From Cronobacter dublinensis subsp. dublinensis LMG 23823 (GTDB taxonomy: Bacteria > Pseudomonadota > Gammaproteobacteria > Enterobacterales > Enterobacteriaceae), in NCBI RefSeq assembly GCF_001277235.1, contig NZ_CP012266.1, positions 2,666,001-2,730,000 on the forward strand: a DNA stretch of 64,000 nucleotides. The letters run 5' to 3'. The translations under genes were made by a program, and so were the position numbers. Under the pieces are notes generated by a model. That model made no database searches and was not told the DNA's origin. It worked only from the letters and a program-made list of their open reading frames with translations. Positions 51,986-60,663 of this stretch are shown one piece after another; position 1 is the stretch's first letter; each line of letters begins with the position of its first letter.

Positions 51986-52848
51986 TCTTTTTCCTTACTC
52001 AGGGCGTACACCGTCTGACCGCGCAGCGAGAATTCCCGGCTGAGGTTACTGAAGTTTTCTGAGTGGCCCGCAAACAGCAGACCGCCCGGCTTCAGCAGCG
52101 GAACAAAGCGTTTGAGGATCTCCTGCTGTGTTTCTTTATCGAAATAAATCATCACGTTGCGGCAGAAAATCGCGTCAAATGGCCCCGGTACGTTGTACTG
52201 CTTATCAAGCAGGTTCAGCGAGGCGAACTCAATCTGGTTCGCCAGTTCGTTACGCACGCGCACCAGCCCCTGATGAGGGCCTGTACCGCGCATGAAATAG
52301 CGTTGCATCTGCTGCGGCGACAGGGTTTTTAACTCCTCCTGCCGGTAGATGCCGCTCTGCGCCTTTTGCAGCACTTCGGTGTCGATATCCGTGCCGTAGA
52401 CTTTCCAGCGGCCCGGCGCCGTGCCAAGCGTATCCGCGAGCGTAATGGCGATGGAGTAAGGCTCCTCGCCCGTTGACGCCGCGGCGCTCCAGATGCGGTA
52501 CTCGCCGGTGCGCTTGCGGGCATGTTCCGCCAGCACCGGAAAATGGTGCGCTTCACGGAAAAACGCCGTCAGGTTCGTAGTCAGCGAGTTGATAAACGCC
52601 TGCCACTCCGCGCTGTTGGCGTTCGCTTCCAGCATGCTGAGATAGCGTCCGAAATCATCCAGGCCGAGCGTGCGCAGACGACGAACCAGACGGTTGTAGA
52701 CCATATCCCGCTTATGTTCGGCCAGCACAATTCCAGCGCGCTGGTAAATCAATTGACATATCCGACGGAAGTGGGTGTCGGACAGCGCGAGGCGCTGTGT
52801 CATCTGTACTAATAATGACGTTTGCCCAGCAGGCATGGATGATGTCAT
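51982..52848 (-). CDS. cheR: CheR, receptor methyltransferase
   Basis: A 288-residue SAM-dependent enzyme methylating receptor glutamates. SAM site WSAAASTGEEPYSIAI and FCRNVMIYFDKETQ; a beta subdomain recognises the receptor C-terminal pentapeptide. The start at 52848 (MTSSMPAGQTSLL) fits E. coli; the longer frame to 52935 is not conserved. Its partner motif NWETF is present in the adjacent receptor. Confidence 0.97.
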   Translation of the reverse strand: MTSSMPAGQTSLLVQMTQRLALSDTHFRRICQLIYQRAGIVLAEHKRDMVYNRLVRRLRTLGLDDFGRYLSMLEANANSAEWQAFINSLTTNLTAFFREAHHFPVLAEHARKRTGEYRIWSAAASTGEEPYSIAITLADTLGTAPGRWKVYGTDIDTEVLQKAQSGIYRQEELKTLSPQQMQRYFMRGTGPHQGLVRVRNELANQIEFASLNLLDKQYNVPGPFDAIFCRNVMIYFDKETQQEILKRFVPLLKPGGLLFAGHSENFSNLSREFSLRGQTVYALSKEKE

Positions 52849-52867
52849 AGCGCCTTCTTCTTCACAG

Positions 52868-53224
52868 TCAGGGTGTTCCTGGCACCACCCACGGTGGTGC
52901 GGCCATCTTGTTACGCTCGTAAGAGTCGTGTTCAAGGTTTAAGACTGAATCTCTTTTTTCATCAGCCGCGCCATCGTGGGCGCGGCTGACCGTATTCTTT
53001 CGCGTCAGGGCGCGAATGTGCGTCCTGACGGCGGCGGCGGCTTTCGTTACCCGCGTCGGGTTCGTCTTTACCGTCCACGCGCTCAGACGTTTCAACGTCG
53101 TGTAAATGTGTGCGCCCGCTTCTGCAACGTTACCGGTCCGGTTAGCCTGCATCGCGCTCCATGTGCTTGCGCAAAGCGCCATCAAAAAAAACCATCCCGA
53201 CGGCATAACGATTCTGTGCAACAT
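52868..53224 (-). CDS. Possible 118-residue protein between tar and cheR
   Basis: An ORF starting at ATG 53224 behind GGGAG, 36 bases after tar. It begins with a hydrophobic stretch (SGWFFLMALCASTWSAM) that could be a signal or anchor, then a basic, Thr/Ala-rich part with no recognisable domain. E. coli has the receptor gene tap here; I see no convincing similarity to it. An 11-base stem hairpin (52962-52972 with 52979-52989) lies inside. The rest of the 412-base gap shows nothing else. Confidence 0.3.
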   Translation of the reverse strand: MLHRIVMPSGWFFLMALCASTWSAMQANRTGNVAEAGAHIYTTLKRLSAWTVKTNPTRVTKAAAAVRTHIRALTRKNTVSRAHDGAADEKRDSVLNLEHDSYERNKMAAPPWVVPGTP

Positions 53225-53260
53225 CCTTGCTCCCTTAGCCGGTCATAAGCCGGAATCTCG

Positions 53261-54928
53261 TCAGAACGTTTCCCAGTTATCCTGCCCGGCGGCGACCGGT
53301 TTGCCCGCCGCAAACGTTGTCCCGACCGGCTCGGCGCGCGCCGCGACAGGCGTCGGACGCGCGCTGGCGCGTGTCGCCGCGAGGCGGAAGGCGGCGACCG
53401 CCTGCGACAGACGGCTTGCCTGATCTTCCAGCGCACCGGCAGCGGCAGCGGACTGCTGTACCAGCGAGGCGTTCTGCTGCGTGACGCGGTCCATCTCGGA
53501 GACCGCCAGCGCCACCTGGTCGATACCGCGGCTCTGCTCGTCAGAGGCAGAGGCGATTTCGCCCATGATGTCGGTCACGCGGGTCACGGCGCCGACAATC
53601 TCCTGCATCGTTTCACCGGCGCTTTCCACCAGCACAGAGCCGGAATCGACGCGGGAGACGGAATCTTCAATCAGCGCTTTAATCTCTTTCGCCGCCTGGG
53701 CGCTGCGGCTCGCGAGGTTACGCACCTCGCCCGCGACGACCGCGAAGCCGCGGCCCTGCTCCCCTGCCCGCGCGGCTTCCACCGCGGCGTTCAGCGCCAG
53801 AATGTTGGTCTGGAAGGCGATGCCATCAATCACGCTGGTAATGTCTGAAATCTTTTTCGAGCTGGCGGCGATGTCGTGCATGGTATTCACCACGCCATCG
53901 ACCACTTTGCCGCCGCGCTGCGCGGTTTCCGACGCGCTCAGCGCCAGCTGCGACGCCTGACGGGCGTTCTCCGCGTTCTGCTTCACGGTCGCGGTCAGCT
54001 CTTCCATGCTGGCGGCGGTCTGCTCCAGCGCCGACGCCTGCTCTTCGGTACGCGAAGAGAGATCGGTGTTGCCGGCCGCGATTTCGCTGGTGCCGCTGTA
54101 AATCGCATCGGTGCCTTCACGCACGCTGCTGACCGTCTGGATCAGCGCCTGCTGCATGTGCTGGACGCTCGCCGACAGCTCGGTTATCTCGTTGCGCCCG
54201 GTCACGGTAATGGTTTCGGTCAGGTTGCCGCCCGCGATCTCGCGGATATGTTGGATAACCCCCGCGAGTGGCGTCAGCAGAACATGGCGAATGCCGTACC
54301 ACACGAGCGTAATCACCAGCACCACCAGTACGGCCAAAATGGCGGTCTGCCACTGGGCCAGGCGGAAATCGCTGCGGCTTTCGTCCCACGCCTTTTGCGC
54401 CAGACGCACGTTCACGTCGTCATAACGCACCACGGCTTTTTCCAGCGCGTTCTGTTTGCCCTGCGTCGCCTGTGCGAAGTAAGCATCCATGTTGCCGGTT
54501 TCCAGGTACTGCACCAGCTCGCTCAGCGCCTGGTAGTAATCGCGATAACTGGTTTCAACGTCACCTGCCGCCGCGTTGATTTCCGGCACGTCCACCGTCA
54601 CACCTTTGAAAGCGTTAAAGTGCGTGTCCGCCTCAGCCAGCACCTTTTTCGCGGTATTAAGCAGGTCGGTTTTCGCGCTGCTCTGCTGGTTGCTCGCGTC
54701 CATCATCATGCGCGCCGCAGAGCGGCTTAAGTTGATGCGGGTTTGCAGCAACAAATTCCACGACTGGTTAAGCTGCGCCTGTTGCAGACGTAACTGGTGC
54801 GAGGCAGCGAAACTCTGCTGGTTGTTATTCAGTGACGAAAAAAACAGTCCACCGGAAATGAATTGCAGCAGTGCGAAGACCACCAGCACCATCATCAGCA
54901 GTGAGACAACGCGGATACGATTCAACAT
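53261..54928 (-). CDS. tar: Tar-like methyl-accepting chemotaxis receptor
   Basis: A 555-residue receptor. TM1 at about 7-30, periplasmic ligand domain to about 190, TM2 (AILAVLVVLVITLVWYGI), HAMP, and a signalling bundle with the conserved GIAFQTNILALNAAVEAARA tip. The aspartate-binding residues of Tar are all present: the three Arg in TRINLSRSAARMMMD and the Thr in AYFAQATQGKQ. The C-terminus is NWETF, the CheR/CheB docking peptide. It has its own sigma-28 promoter, described separately. It is the only receptor gene here; tap is missing. Confidence 0.93.
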   Translation of the reverse strand: MLNRIRVVSLLMMVLVVFALLQFISGGLFFSSLNNNQQSFAASHQLRLQQAQLNQSWNLLLQTRINLSRSAARMMMDASNQQSSAKTDLLNTAKKVLAEADTHFNAFKGVTVDVPEINAAAGDVETSYRDYYQALSELVQYLETGNMDAYFAQATQGKQNALEKAVVRYDDVNVRLAQKAWDESRSDFRLAQWQTAILAVLVVLVITLVWYGIRHVLLTPLAGVIQHIREIAGGNLTETITVTGRNEITELSASVQHMQQALIQTVSSVREGTDAIYSGTSEIAAGNTDLSSRTEEQASALEQTAASMEELTATVKQNAENARQASQLALSASETAQRGGKVVDGVVNTMHDIAASSKKISDITSVIDGIAFQTNILALNAAVEAARAGEQGRGFAVVAGEVRNLASRSAQAAKEIKALIEDSVSRVDSGSVLVESAGETMQEIVGAVTRVTDIMGEIASASDEQSRGIDQVALAVSEMDRVTQQNASLVQQSAAAAGALEDQASRLSQAVAAFRLAATRASARPTPVAARAEPVGTTFAAGKPVAAGQDNWETF

Positions 54929-54958
54929 GCGACACCTTCCTTCTGGTTCCTGAAGGGG

Positions 54959-54985
54959 TTATCGGCATGGCCTGGGGGAACTTTA
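54959..54985 (-). promoter_or_regulatory. Sigma-28 (FliA) promoter of tar
   Basis: On the minus strand TAAAGTTC (54985-54978), an 11-base spacer and GCCGATAA (54966-54959) match the flagellar class III consensus TAAAGTTT-N11-GCCGATAA at 15 of 16 positions. It drives tar-cheRBYZ independently of motA-cheW. Confidence 0.92.
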
Positions 54986-55024
54986 TCGTTGTGTTAAGGA
55001 AATTTGCGTTAGTCGGCGGCGGCG

Positions 55025-55978
55025 TCAGAAGGCGACGTCCACCACCAGCGTATCGGTGTAACTCCCGGCGGGCGGCGTGTTTTGCGTGGCGAGAATACGC
55101 GCCGTGTATTGATAGGATCGCAGCAGGCCATCGGTGCTGACCTGGGTGGCGCTGTCGCTTGCCCAGCGTTCGGTGCCGCTGACGCCCCAGCGGTTGGCGG
55201 TACTGCCTTTGTAGATCTCATAGCTGAGCCGGTTGGCGCCGCTCGCCATATTGCGCACGCTGCCGACGGCGTTGTTGCCATTGTTAATGCCAACGGTGTA
55301 GAGGCTGCCTTTGGTGCAGGTGATGGCGATGGTTTGCGATACGGGCGCGAAATCTTTAACCAGCGGGGCGCTGGCGAAGTTAAGGTTCGGCGCGCTGATG
55401 GTACTGCAATCATTGGTGACAGTGAGCGTCACGAGGCTTGTGAATGTCCCGGTGCCGGTCTGCGGGCTCAGGCAGACCGCAACGCCCACCGCACAGATGC
55501 TGTAGCTGACGCTGAAGTTGAGCGTCACCTGGTAAGCGCCCGCGGCGACGTTCTGTCCCTGTAGCGTGCGAATATAGACAGGAAAGGTGTAACGCTTGTT
55601 GGTCAGAAGATTCAGCAGCGCCTGGCCGGTCCAGCGATAGCTGCCGTTCAGGGTCAGTTCACTGCCGGACGAACACCCGCTCTGGGCGCAGACCTGCAAG
55701 GGAATGCGATCGGTGGCGTCGCCGCTGCGCCCAAGCGTCGGGCGGGTGTCGGCGCTGGTGGTGGCACCCGTGAGCGTCAGGGTCACAAAATCATTGTTGA
55801 GCACGTTAAACGCGGTGTCGCAATCCACCGTCAGCGTCGCCGACGTGGTCTGCACGGTGCTGTTGATGACAAACGACGTCTGGCTGCCGTAGGCGGCGTT
55901 GGTGCCGCTGACGCGACATGCCGCGAGCGCCGGCAGGCTTGAGAGCAACAGGATCATTAACAGCAGCAGACGCATCAT
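55025..55978 (-). CDS. Archaic-pilus tip adhesin candidate, two spore-coat-U domains
   Basis: A 317-residue secreted protein with signal peptide (MRLLLLMILLLSSLPALA) and two SCPU (PF05229-type) domains, one about 20-165 and one about 175-317. Each has paired Cys, and the C-terminal strand ends TLVVDVAF. By position as the last gene, and by two-domain build, it corresponds to the CsuE-type tip adhesin. It starts at ATG 55978, overlapping the usher stop as ATGA, behind GAGG. No terminator is seen before tar. Confidence 0.83.
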   Translation of the reverse strand: MMRLLLLMILLLSSLPALAACRVSGTNAAYGSQTSFVINSTVQTTSATLTVDCDTAFNVLNNDFVTLTLTGATTSADTRPTLGRSGDATDRIPLQVCAQSGCSSGSELTLNGSYRWTGQALLNLLTNKRYTFPVYIRTLQGQNVAAGAYQVTLNFSVSYSICAVGVAVCLSPQTGTGTFTSLVTLTVTNDCSTISAPNLNFASAPLVKDFAPVSQTIAITCTKGSLYTVGINNGNNAVGSVRNMASGANRLSYEIYKGSTANRWGVSGTERWASDSATQVSTDGLLRSYQYTARILATQNTPPAGSYTDTLVVDVAF

Positions 55979-58365
55979 GGCGCAACCTCGCGGCAAGTAA
56001 GCGGACCATAGGTTTCCAGACGGTGCTGACGGGCGGGGCCGACCGTCAGCGTCACGCTGCACGTTTTGCCGTCCGGTTTGACGACGCGCAACGGGTTTAC
56101 CTCGCCAATATTTTCAAGCCACGCGATCCCGTCGTAGCCCACCACGGCCGTTGCCCGGTCAGGGCGCAGCACCTGGCTTGCCACGGGCAACGGCAGGCCG
56201 TTCTCATCATGCAGGATAACGCTCGCCACCCGCTCCTGCTCCATCGCAAACGTCACCAGATAGCCGCTGTTGCGCCGCAGCGCAAGCCGCCTTTCAGTAT
56301 CGCGAATACGGGTATCGGCCGGGAGGTTGAGCGCGTCGATGCTGTAGGTCGCCGGATAGTACGAGGTGACGCCGCTCACCAGCAGATAGCCCTCTTCGTC
56401 GGTCTCGCCTATCGGCTGGTTTTCAAAGTTCACCGTCACGCCCGGCTGTCCCTGGGTGCTGACGACCGCAAACGCGTCGTTTATCTGATTCGCCGCGAAC
56501 AACTCGCCATCCAGCGTCACCAGCGAGCCGGTTGCTTCCCCCCAGCGGGTGAGGTTTTTAGTCTGGCCGTAGATCCCGCCCTGCATTTCGACATGATTAT
56601 TGCGCCAGCCGAGCGTTGCCTGCTGGTAGTTATCGTCCTGCGACTGGTTAGCGTAAGCCATATTCCAGCTAAAGCCGCCGTCGCTTGGCATCGCGCGGCT
56701 GTAGTTGACGCGCTGCGTGCTGCCGCTTTCCGGCGTGGTTTCGGCGCTGAGCGCCACCGAGCTCTGCTCGCCAAGCGGGATTTGCAGCGAAAGCGCGAAC
56801 GTCCAGTCGCGATCTTCATAGTCGTGGCTCGCGGCGAGATAAAGACTGCTGTTCCACAACGTTTTGTTCCAGGAAAGGTTCAGCAGCCGGGTGTGGTCGC
56901 GGTTGAAGGTCTGCACGTCGAGCCAGGCCGCGCCGACGCTGCCCGCCGCGCCCATATTAAGCGTCAGCGCATACTGCGTGGTTTCGCGACTTAAGGTGAC
57001 GATAGGCTGCTGATACTGATCGTAACGCACCGGTTGATCGTAGAGCGCCAGGTTGCCGAACCCGCGCGTGCGCCGGGTCTGCTGCGTCGAGAGACTGAAG
57101 CCGGCCGTATTGTACTGATACCCCCAGTTCCACTGCTGGCCGCTCTGCTCGCGCATCGAGCTCCAGCTGCCCGCGCCGTTGATAACGCCGAAGCGGCCGA
57201 TTTTAAACAGCGACCCGACGCCGCCGAGCGTTAGTCTTTCCGCCGCCTCGCCGTGGGTTTCCAGCGTCCAGAAATCGGTCACGCCGTAGCGCCAGGAGCC
57301 GCTCGCCGCCGCCGGGCCGTAGTCGAAATTTTTCACGCCGTAGTTGCGCCGCAGCGCGCCCGCGCTGAAAGCGCCGTCGCTTAAGCTGGGCTTTAGCAGC
57401 TCGCTTGCCACATAAAACGGCAGCGTGGTGGAGACCTGGCGGCCCAGCGCGTCGGTAGTGACCAGCACGGCGTCGCCGGAGCCGTTGATGTACGGCAGGT
57501 TGGTAAGCGTAAACGGGCCGGGCGTGAGCTCCGTCGAGCCGGAGCGATAGCCGTTGATAAACACATCAACGGTGGAGGGCACCGCCGCCTCGCCGGAAAA
57601 CGCGGGCAGCGGATAGGTAATGAGATCGGGACGCAGCGAGAAATCGCGGCCGACGTTGATGCCACCCAGGCGCACGCTGTTGCTCCAGCTCAGGCTGTCG
57701 CTTATCACATCGCCCAGCGACCAGCTCCAGGCGTTGTCGTCGTTGGTGCTGTTAAAGGTGGTGTCGTAGCGCATATAGCCTTCATCCTGCCCCGGATAGC
57801 CGCGAAACACTTCGCGCAGCGCCCCGGTGGAAGAGAGCGACCCGCCGTCGCCGAAGAGGCGCATCTCATGCCACAGCGAGGCCTGCCGCAGGCCGTGGTT
57901 GGTGTCGCTCGCGTAAAAGTCGTAGTTCAGCACCGCGCCGTTGCTGGCGCGCGGGCGCACCCGCCGCTCCTGCTCGCCGAGCGCCACCGTGCGCGACGCC
58001 ACCCAGTCCGTGGGCACGGTCAGCAGCAGCCGCTGGCCGACGCTGTCATAACGGCTTTTCACCTGCGGGAGCGAGTCGACATTGACGTCGCCCGTCGGGA
58101 GTTTATTGCCCGGCAGCCCGGCGCGTTGCAGATCCGCCGACGAGACCCACATCGCGCCAGCGCGCCGCGTCACCGGCACCACCAGCCCGGTGTCGTAATA
58201 GTTCACCACCAGCGAAAGATGAAACACCGCCTGGCGCTCAATAGCCTGCACGTCCGGAGGCGGCGGCAGCGCGTCATCGCCTTCCAGGGCATTAACCCCG
58301 GGAGAGACGACGCAAAGCAGGCTGGTTATCACCCCCCGAAAAATTATCGGGCGGCGGCGTGCCAT
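55975..58365 (-). CDS. Outer-membrane fimbrial usher (archaic/sigma family)
   Basis: A 796-residue usher that assembles and exports pilus subunits. An N-terminal signal sequence ends near VNALEG; then an N-terminal domain, a 24-strand barrel with the plug domain (VDVFINGYRSGSTELTPGPF), and short C-terminal domains with a late Cys pair (KTCSVTLT and LTCREVAP). It overlaps the chaperone by 22 bases. Confidence 0.9.
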   Translation of the reverse strand: MARRRPIIFRGVITSLLCVVSPGVNALEGDDALPPPPDVQAIERQAVFHLSLVVNYYDTGLVVPVTRRAGAMWVSSADLQRAGLPGNKLPTGDVNVDSLPQVKSRYDSVGQRLLLTVPTDWVASRTVALGEQERRVRPRASNGAVLNYDFYASDTNHGLRQASLWHEMRLFGDGGSLSSTGALREVFRGYPGQDEGYMRYDTTFNSTNDDNAWSWSLGDVISDSLSWSNSVRLGGINVGRDFSLRPDLITYPLPAFSGEAAVPSTVDVFINGYRSGSTELTPGPFTLTNLPYINGSGDAVLVTTDALGRQVSTTLPFYVASELLKPSLSDGAFSAGALRRNYGVKNFDYGPAAASGSWRYGVTDFWTLETHGEAAERLTLGGVGSLFKIGRFGVINGAGSWSSMREQSGQQWNWGYQYNTAGFSLSTQQTRRTRGFGNLALYDQPVRYDQYQQPIVTLSRETTQYALTLNMGAAGSVGAAWLDVQTFNRDHTRLLNLSWNKTLWNSSLYLAASHDYEDRDWTFALSLQIPLGEQSSVALSAETTPESGSTQRVNYSRAMPSDGGFSWNMAYANQSQDDNYQQATLGWRNNHVEMQGGIYGQTKNLTRWGEATGSLVTLDGELFAANQINDAFAVVSTQGQPGVTVNFENQPIGETDEEGYLLVSGVTSYYPATYSIDALNLPADTRIRDTERRLALRRNSGYLVTFAMEQERVASVILHDENGLPLPVASQVLRPDRATAVVGYDGIAWLENIGEVNPLRVVKPDGKTCSVTLTVGPARQHRLETYGPLTCREVAP

Positions 58366-59099
58366 TTCGCCTCACGGGCATTGACGGAGGCGCTAAGCTG
58401 GGTGGGTTGCGGCACGCCTGCGGGCAGCGGGAAAACGCGCGCCTGGCCGGGCAGCACATAGCCCAGCAGCCCCTCCGCCAGGGTGCGGCTCTGGCCGCCC
58501 TGCTGTACCGTCACCTGGCTGATGCGCGCGTGGATCTGATCGCGGTTGGTGATTTCAATCGCCGGCTGGCCGTTATCCCGGATAACCCGCCACGAGAGGT
58601 TTTCCGGCTCCAGGAACGCGTGGTGCGCGCCCGTGCGCTGCGTGACGACGCCCTGCCCGTAGGCGAAGAGCGGAATCGAGTAGCGCATTTGCAGCTTCAG
58701 GCCGAGCTGCGGCTTGCCAGGTTCGGTAGGCTGCGGAATTTCATCTACGACGATGCGGTAAGCCTGCTCGACGCCCGCCGGGATCTCCGCCTGGCGGATC
58801 AAACGAATTAACTGTTTTTTATTGCCGTCGATGCGCACGATAGGCGGGCTCGCCACCACGTCCTGCTGCTGCTGATAGCGCTCGTTGCCGCCTTCCTGAC
58901 GCCAGCGCACAATGCGCACCTGCATGGTCATAGGCGCAGCGCCCTGATTCTGGATCCACAACTCCGCCGCCTTGTCGTCGGGCGCGAGGTAGGGATCGAT
59001 AGGCCAGATAAGCATATTGCCAGCCGCCCAGGCGCTGCCTGCGGTCAGCCAAAACGCGGCGGCCAGTCCGGACCGCCTGAGAGACGTTGCGAAGCGCAT
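58344..59099 (-). CDS. Periplasmic pilus chaperone (archaic family)
   Basis: A 251-residue PapD-like chaperone with signal peptide (ending SAWAAG) and two immunoglobulin-like domains. The first includes KAAELWIQNQGAAPMTMQVR and the basic edge GNKKQLIRLIR; the interdomain region is EQAYRIVVDEIP. It caps subunits and delivers them to the usher. Confidence 0.9.
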   Translation of the reverse strand: MRFATSLRRSGLAAAFWLTAGSAWAAGNMLIWPIDPYLAPDDKAAELWIQNQGAAPMTMQVRIVRWRQEGGNERYQQQQDVVASPPIVRIDGNKKQLIRLIRQAEIPAGVEQAYRIVVDEIPQPTEPGKPQLGLKLQMRYSIPLFAYGQGVVTQRTGAHHAFLEPENLSWRVIRDNGQPAIEITNRDQIHARISQVTVQQGGQSRTLAEGLLGYVLPGQARVFPLPAGVPQPTQLSASVNAREAKWHAAAR

Positions 59100-59118
59100 C
59101 GTGTCTGCTCTCCCTGTA

Positions 59119-59676
59119 TCACCATGATAATGTCACCGTGAGCCTGTCGGTGTAGGCGCCGGCGGGGCTGAAGCCCGTAAGCTGCGCTGCGCCAAAAATC
59201 GGCAGCGAAATGTTATTGCTGTTGCTGTAGGCGATGGAGACCGCCTGGTTGACGCCGATTTCACTCGCCGCATTGAGCGAGCTTGACGTATAGAGCCGGT
59301 ACGGCACCCGTTCGGTGCCGCCGCCGCGAACCAGATTGCGCACCGAGGAACCATAGTTCTGGCCGCCATCGATGCTCATGCTGAGCGCCACGCCCGGCGT
59401 GCAGGCGAGAAGCAGCGAGGAAGACGGGACAAAGCTTGCGCTGACGCGCGCGTTGTCCACGCCGCTGCGGGTGCCGAAATTCAGCGTACCGAGCGTGCCG
59501 CCGGCGCCGGTAGTGACCGAGCATCCGGCGGCGACGGTCGCGCTGACCTGAAAAGACTGCGTCGTAATGGCCTGCGCCGCGCCGCTAAGGGCAAGAAATA
59601 CCCCAACCGCACTCCATTGAATTCGCCGCACAGCGCTCCCCTGGGGCAACCGCGCCCGGTCGCCCGTCATCCTCAT
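59119..59676 (-). CDS. Spore-coat-U domain pilus subunit (second)
   Basis: A 185-residue secreted subunit. Signal region SAVGVFLALSGAAQA; one SCPU domain with AGCSVTTGAGG and ACTPGVALS giving the disulfide, and C-terminal donor-type strand YTDRLTVTLSW. AGGG precedes ATG 59676, 17 bases after the first subunit gene. Probably a minor or tip-proximal pilin. Confidence 0.85.
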   Translation of the reverse strand: MRMTGDRARLPQGSAVRRIQWSAVGVFLALSGAAQAITTQSFQVSATVAAGCSVTTGAGGTLGTLNFGTRSGVDNARVSASFVPSSSLLLACTPGVALSMSIDGGQNYGSSVRNLVRGGGTERVPYRLYTSSSLNAASEIGVNQAVSIAYSNSNNISLPIFGAAQLTGFSPAGAYTDRLTVTLSW

Positions 59677-59693
59677 CTCTGCCCTGCTGGCGC

Positions 59694-60260
59694 TTAGTAG
59701 GTCACGCTGACGTTGATGGTGTCGGTGTAAGTGCCCGGCACCACCGTTACGCTGTTGCCGCCGCCCTGGATACGGCCATAGATGGTGTAGTTGCTCACCC
59801 CGCCGGTCGTTGACGCGGCCGGAATCGAGGCGTTGTTGGCGATGACGTTCTGGAAGGCGCTGTCGCTGTAGAGGCTATAGGCCACGCCCTGGGCGGTATT
59901 GGTGGTGTTCACCAGATAACGGCCCGGCGTGCCTGGCGTACCGACCACGGTGCCCGGCGCCTGGTTGGTGCTGCCGGTTATCTGCACGGTGTATTCCGGC
60001 GTGGTGCACTGGATGGAAAAGGTGTTGCCGCCGCCCGCGCCCGTGAGCTGAGTGGTTAACGTGGAAAAGGTCGCCGGACTGGTCCCGAAGTTCAGGGTAC
60101 CGAAGTTGATCCCGTTCTGGCTCGGCGAGCCGTTAATCAGGCAACCATTAGTCAGCGTTAAGGTTGCCCCGATAGTCCCGCTGCTGGTAACCGCGTGGCT
60201 GGCAGGCGCGCCCAGCATCATGCCGGCACCGAAGACAACAGCTAAAAGACGTGTTTTCAT
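59694..60260 (-). CDS. Spore-coat-U domain major pilin candidate
   Basis: A 188-residue secreted protein, signal peptide MKTRLLAVVFGAGMMLGAPASHA, one SCPU domain with NGCLING and IQCTTPEYTV forming the disulfide, and C-terminus YTDTINVSVTY. First gene of the five-gene operon and therefore the likely main shaft subunit. Start at 60260 has GAGG upstream; the TTG at 60275 is rejected. Confidence 0.86.
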   Translation of the reverse strand: MKTRLLAVVFGAGMMLGAPASHAVTSSGTIGATLTLTNGCLINGSPSQNGINFGTLNFGTSPATFSTLTTQLTGAGGGNTFSIQCTTPEYTVQITGSTNQAPGTVVGTPGTPGRYLVNTTNTAQGVAYSLYSDSAFQNVIANNASIPAASTTGGVSNYTIYGRIQGGGNSVTVVPGTYTDTINVSVTY

Positions 60261-60352
60261 CGTGTTTATCCTCAAACTCAGAACGGAATCGACGCGCTGT
60301 CGGGCCGCGATGGCGGCACGCGCAAAGACATGCAGCGCGTCAGGCGAGACGC

Positions 60353-60384
60353 TAAACTGAAATTTAGTTTATGTTTCAAAACAT
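60353..60384. promoter_or_regulatory. Two adjacent inverted repeats upstream of the pilus operon
   Basis: TAAACT-N7-AGTTTA (60353-60371) and ATGTTT-CA-AAACAT (60371-60384) are perfect palindromes sharing one base, 93-124 bases before the pilin start. They look like binding sites for an unidentified regulator. Confidence 0.5.
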
Positions 60385-60504
60385 CACAAAAGTTGTTAAA
60401 CGTGTCGGTGAGGAGGGATGTTCAGGCAGGAAAATCTATTATAAACAATCGGTTAAATTTATTTCGCGTGATAAAAATGTAAATGGCAAATGATATATTA
60501 ATCA

Positions 60505-60526
60505 TTTTGTGATCTGAATCACGGTT
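60505..60526. promoter_or_regulatory. CRP-like site upstream of the pilus operon
   Basis: TGTGA-TCTGAA-TCACG (60508-60523) matches the CRP consensus TGTGA-N6-TCACA with one difference. It lies in the 403-base AT-rich gap between the pilus operon and cheW, about 255 bases before the pilin ATG, so upstream activation or looping would be needed. Confidence 0.65.
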
Positions 60527-60616
60527 TGACAGGCATTAATCGCCAGAAAACCGCGCGGCGAACACGCGATCCGCATAAGCGCCCGCGCCGTTAAGCGCCC
60601 TGCCCGGCGCGCGGCC

Positions 60617-60642
60617 AAAAAAAAGGGGCGCTTTCGCGCCCC
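60617..60642 (-). terminator. cheW terminator
   Basis: GGGGCGC (60625-60631) pairs with GCGCCCC (60636-60642), followed on the minus strand by eight T, 21 bases after the cheW stop. It ends the motA-motB-cheA-cheW transcript before the inserted pilus operon. Confidence 0.88.
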
Positions 60643-60663
60643 ATGCCACTGCTTTTCTTGTTG

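Noticed and set aside
52849..52935. Longer CheR starting at 52935
   Set aside because: The added 29 residues are not conserved in CheR; ATG 52848 matches the known N-terminus.
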